Of a stretch of DNA of 18,351 nucleotides, positions 1 through 5,169 are shown in pieces. The position numbers and the translations under genes are program-made. Positions within the stretch are counted from its first letter, which is position 1. Each line of letters opens with the position of its first letter. Source of the DNA: JAGLQA01 sp023135565. Lineage in GTDB: Bacteria; Acidobacteriota; Aminicenantia; UBA2199. Below the pieces are notes generated by a model. That model was not told the origin of the DNA. It saw only the letters and a program-made list of their open reading frames with translations, and made no database searches. The stretch covers positions 1 to 18,351 of the forward strand of contig DAOWCY010000145.1 in NCBI GenBank assembly GCA_030639305.1. Direction: 5' to 3'.

Positions 1-96
1 ACCCGGATATACAAATCTCTCTTTTTATGGTTTTTTACTACCTGGGAGGGGAGAAGATTAAAGGATTTTGTGGGTTATTTTGTGAACAAACGGCTC

Positions 97-140
97 ACTT
101 TATCTGAGCAAAAGTGGGTCAATTTATCTGAGCGCTATAG
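97..140. mobile_element. Putative IS21-type terminal repeat (left bracket)
   Basis: Two copies of TTTATCTGAGC lie 24 bp apart (100-110 and 124-134), joined by AAAAGTGGGTCAA and ending in GCGCTATAG at 140. The reverse complement of this arrangement, with the same 24-bp period, recurs at 18211-18253. Multiple roughly 20-bp repeats near the ends, containing a GTCAATTTA-like core, are known for IS21-family elements; assigning this copy to that family is my inference. No transposase gene is in the window. The CHAT reading frame begins right after it, so it may be what truncated that gene. Positions 1-96 hold nothing I recognise. Confidence 0.4.
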
Positions 141-764
141 GCCGAAGTTTTTAAGAGGGGGGTGCCGCTCTCAGGGGCTGAATCAACAAAAGTTTTTGCG
201 GGGGTTAAGGGGGCAGTATTTTCAAAAAGCGCCCCCTTGCCGCCGGAGGCAATAAACACTCAAAATATTGTAGTATATCTCCGGGAGGCAGCTAATGAAA
301 CGAAAGCCAAAGCCGCCGAAATGAAGCGTTTCGATTATATCCACCTGGCCTGTCATGGCCTGTTGTCCGAGGATTTCCAGAGCTTGGTGCTTTCGCAACT
401 GCCGCCGGGAAAATCTAAAGAAGACGGCTACCTGACTCTTAACGAAATCATGAACTGCGACTATAATGCCAAACTGGTAGTGCTCTCCGCCTGTCAAACC
501 GGCTCAGGCAAAATGGAAAAAGGCGAAGGCGTCACCGGCCTCACCCGGGCGGTGATGTACGCCGGAACTCCGGCTGTAGTCGCCAGCCTGTGGGACGTGG
601 ACGATACGGCCACTAAAGAACTGATGATTCGCTTCTATAAAAATATGCTGGAACAAAACATGACCAAACAAGAAGCCCTGAGAACAGCCAAACTCGACCT
701 GCTGGAAAACCCGGCCTACGCTTCCCCTCTCTTTTGGAGCGCATTCGTGCTATATGGAGAATAG
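141..764 (+). pseudogene. CHAT-domain peptidase, 5'-truncated fragment
   Basis: This is the C-terminal part of a CHAT (caspase HetF associated with TPRs) peptidase. The frame is open from 141, after a stop at 138-140; the only reasonable start is GTG at 162, giving 200 residues. Counting from there, the histidine motif is IHLACHG (His65) and the cysteine motif is VVLSACQTGSG (Cys111). These are followed by GEGVTGLTRA, the ASLWDVDD strand and the terminal SPLFWSAFVLYGE, all typical of the C-terminal end of TPR-CHAT proteins. The whole peptidase core with its catalytic dyad is present. The long N-terminal TPR or sensor region expected of the family is missing, and an IS-like end stops at 140, so I call it a remnant. 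Residues about 11-30 are encoded by a dispersed repeat. GAGG at 155-158 is too close to GTG162 to be a convincing ribosome binding site. Family assignment is secure; whether it is expressed is unknown. Confidence 0.75.
187..252 (+). repeat. Dispersed hairpin repeat, in frame in CHAT fragment
   Basis: Core AAAGTTTTTGCGGGGG, a hairpin AAGGGGGC...GCCCCCTT around a TTTTCAAAAA-type loop, and the tail GCCGCCGGAGGCAAT match the intergenic copy at 2463-2522. It is open in the CHAT frame and encodes a Val-Phe-Ala-Gly-Val...Leu-Pro-Pro-Glu-Ala segment where other CHAT proteins have a short linker before the VYL strand. Confidence 0.7.
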
Positions 765-834
765 CCTCAGCCCCAGCTAAAAGCATACTCGCGAACGCTG
801 AGGGACTATTTTGGCCAAGAAGGGGTGCGGTGCA

Positions 835-1018
835 TCCAGCCTATGAGCCGCTTCGCGGAAGGAGCCAGCGATGGCCGTTTATTGTGAAGAAAAGCGTATC
901 GCTCATCAAAAGTTTTGATCAAACTTTTACAAAAGTTTGGCTCCCGGCAGGGCCGCCGGAGGCCCCGCGACGCGGGATACCTATAAGCTGCTTCCCAATG
1001 GGACGGCGGTCCCAAACC
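835..1018. repeat. Compound dispersed repeat, hairpin modules
   Basis: Modules in order: CCTATGAGCCGCTTCGCGG at about 840-858; AAAAGCGTATCGCTCATC at about 890-907; the third-form hairpin AAACTTTTACAAAAGTTT; CCCGGCAGGGCCGCCGGAGGC; then CCCGCGACGCGGG and CCTATAAGCTGCTTC followed by GGGAC..GGTCCC. It shares long identical runs with 1403-1459, 4887-5002 and 18143-18192. The whole interval 765-1196 has no gene I can support. Confidence 0.75.
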
Positions 1019-1091
1019 AGTGTGTAATTTGTGTTTTGCGGTTTGTGATTTCTCCCTCTGCTTGCAGCACGTCCTGCACCCCAAAAAAGCA

Positions 1092-1109
1092 ATACAACTT
1101 TAGTTGTAT
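1092..1109. promoter_or_regulatory. Perfect 18-bp palindrome, possible operator
   Basis: ATACAACTTTAGTTGTAT is a perfect inverted repeat (8-bp arms, TT centre). It sits 88 bp upstream of the promoter at 1197-1224. A second, nearly perfect copy follows at 1136-1153. The shape suggests a dimeric regulator's operator, or a transposon-derived motif; which is unknown. Confidence 0.5.
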
Positions 1110-1135
1110 GTTTCCGGGCTTGCGGGCGTGGCAAA

Positions 1136-1153
1136 ATGCAACTTTAGTTGTAT
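1136..1153. promoter_or_regulatory. Second palindrome copy, possible operator
   Basis: ATGCAACTTTAGTTGTAT differs from the copy at 1092-1109 by one base in the left arm. It ends 43 bp before the -35 box at 1197. A decayed third copy (right arm ACTTTAGTTGTAT, ending at 4791) lies 45 bp before the -35 box at 4837, so the palindrome-to-promoter spacing is shared by two loci. Confidence 0.5.
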
Positions 1154-1196
1154 TAAAAAAAAATGGCGTAGTACCAAATTTAGAACTTTCGTCCAA

Positions 1197-1224
1197 TTGA
1201 TTTTCAAAAAAAGTGGGGTATAAT
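1197..1224 (+). promoter_or_regulatory. Sigma70-type promoter with no intact gene
   Basis: TTGATT, a 16-bp spacer and a consensus TATAAT, then 9 nt to ATG at 1234. The region from the palindrome to the ATG aligns with 4779-4876 (shared TTTCGT, ATTGA, CTCAAAAAA/TTCAAAAAA, TATAATT, ACNNTATGAAA), so it is one of two paralogous promoter regions. Confidence 0.65.
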
Positions 1225-1233
1225 TCTTACGTT

Positions 1234-1311
1234 ATGAAAAAAGTAAACAGGTTAATTGGCAAAACAAAAAATATAAGAAGACGCAAACTACTTTTTTTAT
1301 TAAATATATAG
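1234..1311 (+). pseudogene. Possible 25-codon leftover of a lost gene
   Basis: ATG at 1234, 9 nt after a consensus -10 box, opens a 25-codon frame that is very basic (MKKVNRLIGKTKNIRRRK) and stops at 1309-1311. There is no ribosome binding site. I do not recognise it. It is either a small leaderless gene or, more likely, the first codons of a decayed one. The terminator at 1370-1402 is in the right place and orientation to end this unit. Confidence 0.25.
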
Positions 1312-1369
1312 CATTCAAACACTCCTTATTTAACATAGTTGGGTAAGGGTAAGTAAGACGGTGAAAATG

Positions 1370-1402
1370 GCCCCACCCCCCTCCGGGTGGGGCTTTTTTT
1401 TT
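1370..1402 (+). terminator. Rho-independent terminator
   Basis: A 9-bp perfect stem GCCCCACCC / GGGTGGGGC with a 6-nt loop is followed by nine T residues. It would end transcription from the orphan promoter at 1197-1224. On the minus strand the stem is followed by CATTTTC, so it may also partly stop read-through from the phosphatase gene. Confidence 0.8.
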
Positions 1403-1459
1403 GCCTCCGGCGGCCCTGCCGGGGGCCAAACTTTTGAAAAAGTTTGAACAAAACTTTTG
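1403..1459. repeat. Dispersed repeat, third form, reverse orientation
   Basis: It begins with GCCTCCGGCGGCCCTGCC, followed by GGGGGCCAAACTTTTGAAAAAGTTTGAACAAAACTTTTG-type sequence. This is the reverse complement of the copies at 906-964 and 18143-18192. It abuts the T-run of the terminator. Another module of the family covers 1526-1567, across the phosphatase 3' end. Confidence 0.75.
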
Positions 1460-1536
1460 TTTAGGGAGAATCAAAAGCGCTCACCCGCTGCCCGTGTGGC
1501 GGAGAAGCAAAAGCGCCTCTCCTGTCGCGAAGCGGC

Positions 1537-2352
1537 TTATAGACTGGGGACGCCGTCCCCCCACGTGCTTCGGCGGGTTATGATTTCGAGCAGGCGCTGG
1601 TGGATGAGGCCGTTAGAGGCCAAGCACTCTTTCTTAAAAGGATCGAAAGGATTACCGGAAAAATCACTGACCCTGCCTCCGGCTTCTTCTACTAAAAGAC
1701 GGCCCGCCGCCGTGTCCCAGGGAGCGAGGTTCATTTCCCAGAAACCGTCGAAACGCCCGGCTGCTGTGTAGGCCAGGTCTAAAGCGGCGGAACCGCATCG
1801 CCTCAACCCGCGGGCCTGACAAAGTAGTTCTTTGAAAATATGAACGACCTTTTCCTGCTCTTTTATGATGTCGTAAGGGAAACCGGTTGCCAGTAGTGAT
1901 TTTTGCAAATCCTTTTCCCCGGTGACCTGGATTTTTTTCCCGTTAAGAAAGGTCCCGCCGCCTTTGCTGGCCTGGAAGCTTTCTTCCAGTATAGGGTTAT
2001 ACACTACCGCGGCTTTTGTTTCTCCTTGCTTTAGGAAAGCGATGCTGACACAGAAAAACGGCAGTGCATGGGCATAGTTAGTGGTGCCGTCTAAAGGATC
2101 GATGAGCCACAGTAGTTCCTCGTCTTTTTTTATTTCTAAGTTTTCTTCGGCCAGGATAGAGTGTTGGGGGAATTCAGAGCCGATTATATCACAAATGATC
2201 TGTTGGCTTTTTCTATCTCTTTCGGTGACTAAATCTATATCGCCTTTGTATTCGATTTCCGGTCGTTCGGCAAAGGTATCTTTAAGGTATTTCCCTGCTT
2301 TTAACGCAGCCTTAAGAGCTGCAGCGAGAATTTTTTGATAATCGAGTTTCAT
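1537..2352 (-). CDS. Inositol-1-monophosphatase family protein
   Basis: A Mg2+-dependent, Li+-sensitive-type phosphomonoesterase of the IMPase/SuhB family, 271 residues. It hydrolyses inositol phosphate or a related sugar phosphate in the cytoplasm; the substrate cannot be told from sequence. Metal-site motifs are complete: ILAEE (Glu69/70), WLIDPLDGTTNY (Asp85, Asp88) and APWDTAAG (Asp213), plus RRCGSAALDLAY. I start at ATG 2352 rather than the ATG two codons upstream, because AGGAG sits 6 nt before 2352 and overlaps the upstream ATG. The last dozen or so residues (after HQRLLEIITR) are encoded by dispersed-repeat sequence containing GGGGACGCCGTCCCC, so the native C-terminus has been replaced or extended. 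A consensus promoter lies just upstream. The next gene upstream on the same strand is 255 bp away, so it is probably transcribed on its own. Confidence 0.95.
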   Translation of the reverse strand: MKLDYQKILAAALKAALKAGKYLKDTFAERPEIEYKGDIDLVTERDRKSQQIICDIIGSEFPQHSILAEENLEIKKDEELLWLIDPLDGTTNYAHALPFFCVSIAFLKQGETKAAVVYNPILEESFQASKGGGTFLNGKKIQVTGEKDLQKSLLATGFPYDIIKEQEKVVHIFKELLCQARGLRRCGSAALDLAYTAAGRFDGFWEMNLAPWDTAAGRLLVEEAGGRVSDFSGNPFDPFKKECLASNGLIHQRLLEIITRRSTWGDGVPSL

Positions 2353-2370
2353 TAACATCTCCTAAAAGCC

Positions 2371-2399
2371 ATTATAAAAGATAATCCTATTTAATGCAA
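2371..2399 (-). promoter_or_regulatory. Sigma70-type promoter of the IMPase gene
   Basis: On the minus strand: TTGCAT (2399-2394), a 17-bp spacer and a perfect TATAAT (2376-2371). The predicted transcript has a leader of about 12 nt carrying AGGAG before ATG 2352. A dispersed repeat begins immediately upstream of the -35 box. Confidence 0.8.
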
Positions 2400-2522
2400 C
2401 CCCGTGCGCACGGGGAGCCTATGAGGGGCTTTTCCCAGGTTAGAAAAGCGCATCGCTCATCAAAAGTTTTGCGGGGGTCCAGGGGGCAGTTTTTCAAAAG
2501 CGCTCCCTGGTCGCCGAAGGCA
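2400..2522. repeat. Full-length modular hairpin repeat
   Basis: Good reference copy. Hairpin 1 is the perfect palindrome CCCCGTGCGCACGGGG. Then comes AGCCTATGAGGGGC. Hairpin 2 is GCTTTTC...GAAAAGC. Then ATCGCTCATCAAAAGTTTTG. Hairpin 3 is CCAGGGGGC...GCTCCCTGG with a TTTTTCAAAA loop. The tail is TCGCCGAAGGCA. It starts one base from the IMPase -35 box. Confidence 0.85.
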
Positions 2523-2606
2523 CCGCACTTCTCAAGATCCAGGTAAAAGTAAATAATGAAGGCCCGGTGCGTTCGTTATCCCGGAAAGGAGGTCGTCACG
2601 AAAGGA

Positions 2607-4421
2607 CTATCGTTCTGACCCGGTAACGTTGTTCTCTCTCCGCCTTTTCCTGTAAAATAAGACGAAGTAAAACACTGTCAGAATTAGGGCAGTCAATAAT
2701 ATCAGGAGTAAACATAATCCCGCATTCGATAACTCGACCCCCTGGAAAAGAAACGGCCCTCTTTTGCCTTCTAATAAATGATACAAAGGACTGACGTCCC
2801 TATCGAAATAAATGCGGTCATTCTTGAAAATATCGATGCTTGAAGCGGCGCTTTTCAACTTGACAGCTTGATAATAAGTGAAAATCTCTCCGGTGCAAAA
2901 ATAAACCTGCTGGGCAACACAAAAAAAAGCAAAAATCCCCAATAATACCACAGCCCGGATTTTCTTCCGCGACAAAAGCTCTTTTAAACCGAAACCGAAA
3001 GGAATCATCAAAAAAGGAATTATCATTATTAGGTAACGCGGCCCTAAACAAAAACCGCCGTGCCAATCGCTGCGACCGGCAATAAATAAAATTCGGAATA
3101 CAACCATTGCCAAAATAATATAAGAGAGCAGTCGTTTCTGCTTGTGAAAAACATACCAACCGAAAATACCGAGAAAAACAGCAGGCGAATAAAGCAGCAG
3201 TCCTTTGCCGCTGCTCAACAGCAGGCCGTATAGATTGCGCAGGGAAAAAACAAAATGCCCGTAGTAAAATTGCTTGCCGGCAGCGGCGTCTACCAAACGC
3301 CCGGTTTCGAGGAAGTTCCCGAAACGGTAAAAGTTATAAAAAGCGAGAGCCGGCAGGATAATTCCTAAGCCCGCCGAAAAAATCAGGAGCGCTTTCACCC
3401 CACGGCTTGTGGAGCCGGTGAGGGGCGTTTCGTGGTTTGGAGAAACGGATCGCTCATCAAAAGTTTTGGGAGTCCAGAACCCTTTTTCAAAAGGGTTTTG
3501 GCCGCCGGAGGCAATATCCGAGCGCCGGAGGCGCCCCTTGTGCTTTGCTAAAAAGAAGCCGTAAATCATAAAGAAAGGCACAAAAAGAACAGCAGTTAAA
3601 TGAGCAGCGATGGCGACTCCTAAAAATATCCCGGCCCAGAGAAATTTATTATTAATTTGCCGCAGCAACTTTCTTAAAAAAGAAACTTTTATTTTATTTT
3701 TGTCTTTTTGGTCGTCTTTGCCGGGATTGCCGGGGGCGTTGAGGGCTGTCTTCTCTTGGGCCGATGCGGACACCGCCCGCTCTCGGATCACTAAAAGATA
3801 AAAAGAGAGCAGCACAAACAATGTGGCTAAAGGTTCGCTGAAAAAAGTGCCCGAATAGGGCCAGAGCAGGGTGCCGAAAGCAAAAACCGAAGCGGCGGCA
3901 AAGGCGCTGAAAGTATGTCTCAGCAAGCTCCACATAATGAGCCAGAATACCGAAACCGTCAGCGTGGAAACCAAGACATTAAAAAAAGAGACGATAAAGC
4001 GCAGGGCGTGTTGTTCCGGCTGCCGGGGTGTGCGGTTTCTTACGAAAGAGAAAATCCCGTCCGTGCAGTAGTGGCTGGGAGGTAAATAAGATAAATTATT
4101 ATACCATCCCGTTTTGTTTATTGTGCGGGCCAGCAGGTAAAAAGGGACGTTTAGAAAAGATTCCGCCGGGCCGAAGACCGGGTATTTTTTTTGATCTTTT
4201 CCAGGTGATACCCCGAATCCCGGCCACAGTTCCAGTTCTTTGACGTCGAGTTTGCCTTCTGTCGCGATAGACTCGCTCAGCCGGAAAACGATTTCCGAAT
4301 CCGCGGCGCGGATGCCGCCGTAGTTTGTCAGCGTATAGAGCAGCGCAGTCAGCAATAACAAGACAAACCCTACAGCATAAGGTGATTTTGTGGCTGGTGG
4401 CGCGCCATTTTTTTTTAACAT
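2607..4421 (-). CDS. Polytopic membrane protein, GT-C glycosyltransferase-like
   Basis: A 604-residue inner-membrane protein with about ten hydrophobic segments (for example near 15-34, 142-167, 172-213, 262-292, 343-365, 395-420, 430-450 and a last one at about 570-593) and a basic C-terminal tail. Its layout resembles the dolichyl-phosphate-mannose/ArnT-like GT-C superfamily: an early acidic loop (AADSEIVFRLSES), a PVFGPAESFLNVPFY loop, WPYSGTFFSEPLAT, SSGKGLLLYSP at about 403, and WHGGFCLGPRYL at about 453-464. These last motifs are common in uncharacterised GT-C-like proteins. Donor and acceptor are unknown. Residues about 296-341, between two membrane segments, are encoded by a dispersed repeat read antisense and in frame. 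The start is set by a consensus promoter whose -10 box is 6 nt before ATG 4421, with no ribosome binding site, implying a leaderless mRNA. Confidence 0.8.
   Translation of the reverse strand: MLKKNGAPPATKSPYAVGFVLLLLTALLYTLTNYGGIRAADSEIVFRLSESIATEGKLDVKELELWPGFGVSPGKDQKKYPVFGPAESFLNVPFYLLARTINKTGWYNNLSYLPPSHYCTDGIFSFVRNRTPRQPEQHALRFIVSFFNVLVSTLTVSVFWLIMWSLLRHTFSAFAAASVFAFGTLLWPYSGTFFSEPLATLFVLLSFYLLVIRERAVSASAQEKTALNAPGNPGKDDQKDKNKIKVSFLRKLLRQINNKFLWAGIFLGVAIAAHLTAVLFVPFFMIYGFFLAKHKGRLRRSDIASGGQNPFEKGFWTPKTFDERSVSPNHETPLTGSTSRGVKALLIFSAGLGIILPALAFYNFYRFGNFLETGRLVDAAAGKQFYYGHFVFSLRNLYGLLLSSGKGLLLYSPAVFLGIFGWYVFHKQKRLLSYIILAMVVFRILFIAGRSDWHGGFCLGPRYLIMIIPFLMIPFGFGLKELLSRKKIRAVVLLGIFAFFCVAQQVYFCTGEIFTYYQAVKLKSAASSIDIFKNDRIYFDRDVSPLYHLLEGKRGPFLFQGVELSNAGLCLLLILLTALILTVFYFVLFYRKRRRENNVTGSER
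3396..3538. repeat. Modular hairpin repeat in frame inside a gene
   Basis: Hairpin 1 CCAC...GTGG, module GAGCCGGTGAGGGGC, hairpin 2 CGTTTC...GAAACG, ATCGCTCATCAAAAGTTTTG, hairpin 3 CCAGAACCCTTTT...AAAGGGTTTTGG, tail GCCGCCGGAGGCAAT. From AAAGTTTTGGGAG to GGAGGCAA it is identical to the intergenic copy at 4530-4585. It adds about 46 codons without a stop on the minus strand. Confidence 0.9.
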
Positions 4422-4427
4422 AGAAGT

Positions 4428-4456
4428 ATTTTAAAGAGAATTTTGTCCTGTGTCAA
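4428..4456 (-). promoter_or_regulatory. Consensus promoter of the GT-C-like gene, leaderless
   Basis: On the minus strand: perfect TTGACA (4456-4451), 17-bp spacer, TAAAAT (4433-4428), then only 6 nt (ACTTCT) to ATG 4421. Initiation about 7 nt after the -10 box would fall on the A of the start codon. A dispersed repeat starts directly upstream of the -35 box. Confidence 0.75.
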
Positions 4457-4617
4457 GCCCGCGGCACGGCCCCACGGCGCGGGGAGCCGATGAGGGGCGC
4501 TTCTCAAAGCAGAAAAGCTTGTCGCTCATGGAAAGTTTTGGGAGTCCAGAACCCTTTTTCAAAAGGGTTTTGGCCGCCGGAGGCAAGTCGTAAAGGCCCG
4601 TTTGCTGAACGCTGTTC
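4457..4617. repeat. Modular hairpin repeat with extended tail
   Basis: CCCCACGGCGCGGGG, AGCCGATGAGGGGC, CTTCTC...GAAAAG, CGCTCATG, AAAGTTTTGGGAG, hairpin CCAGAACCC...GGGTTTTGG, GCCGCCGGAGGCAAGTCGT. It is followed by TGCTGAACGCTGTTCT (4602-4617). That 3' extension is shared with 16802-16846. Nearly the same as the copy inside the GT-C-like gene. Confidence 0.85.
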
Positions 4618-4647
4618 TTTAAGAGGCAAGAAAACTCAAAATAATCA

Positions 4648-4677
4648 TTGCTAAATTTTATCTACCTGTGCTATAAT
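4648..4677 (+). promoter_or_regulatory. Sigma70-type promoter with no gene downstream
   Basis: TTGCTA, 18-bp spacer, perfect TATAAT. No coding region that I can support follows before the next promoter at 4837, so it is either a relic, an RNA promoter, or a distant upstream promoter for the C11 peptidase gene. Confidence 0.4.
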
Positions 4678-4836
4678 AAATTTTCCAAAGCCCTTCCTGC
4701 CTTGCCCATTTCCCCCATTAATTTAAAGCCACTGCCGTTATTGCCGGGGTGAATGAAAAATTCCCACGCAGACATAGGACTTTAGTTGTATATGCCGGGT
4801 ACCCGCTATAGAACCAAAAATAGGTATTTCGTTGGA

Positions 4837-4864
4837 TTGACTTCTCAAAAAACCGGGTTATAAT
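4837..4864 (+). promoter_or_regulatory. Second orphan promoter, paralogue of 1197-1224
   Basis: TTGACT, 16-bp spacer, TATAAT, then 9 nt to ATG 4874: the same geometry as at 1197-1234, and preceded by a decayed copy of the palindrome (right arm ends at 4791). Four codons after the ATG the reading frame runs into a dispersed repeat (from 4887), so the gene it served is gone. Confidence 0.65.
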
Positions 4865-4886
4865 TTTACTACTATGAAATTACTTT

Positions 4887-5070
4887 GCCTCCGGCGGCCC
4901 CACGCGCGTGGGGTGGCGTTAAGCCGCTTCGCCGCAGGACCCTGCCGGGGGCCAAACTTTTGAAAAAGTTTGATCAAAACTTTTCATGAGCGATACGCTT
5001 TCCTGTTACTCGAAAGCCCCTTATAGGCTGCCCGCGCCGCGGGCTTGGAAAAATTTGATCAAAACTTTTG
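4887..5070. repeat. Nested dispersed repeats, reverse orientation
   Basis: A third-form copy (GCCTCCGGCGGCCC ... CCTGCCGGGGGCC, AAACTTTTGAAAAAGTTT, AAAACTTTTCATGAGCGAT) is interrupted after GGCGGCCC by about 40 bp containing the palindrome CCCACGCGCGTGGG and AAGCCGCTTCGCCGCAGGA. A further module follows at about 5008-5070 (CCCCTTATAGGCTGCCCGC, CCGCGGGC, AATTTGATCAAAACTTTTG). No gene lies between 4422 and 5169. Confidence 0.75.
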
Positions 5071-5169
5071 TTAATTTCATCGTCTCCGGGTGAGACGCGA
5101 ATCATGACGTACTGCCGCGTAAGGCATACAGGAACAGGTGTACTATAAAAAAGTAAAAGGAGGTTCGCA

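Noticed and set aside
141..764. A CRISPR-linked (Craspase-type) TPR-CHAT
   Set aside because: No CRISPR array, no Cas7-11/gRAMP gene and no TPR region are present in the window.
734..1027. Short frames across the repeat block downstream of the CHAT fragment
   Set aside because: They are made almost entirely of dispersed repeat sequence, which is open in several frames by composition.
3389..3546. GCGCTTT / GTGCTTT as a 7-bp target duplication around the in-frame repeat
   Set aside because: One mismatch, and the implied net insertion of 151 bp would break the reading frame, so it cannot be the simple insertion junction.
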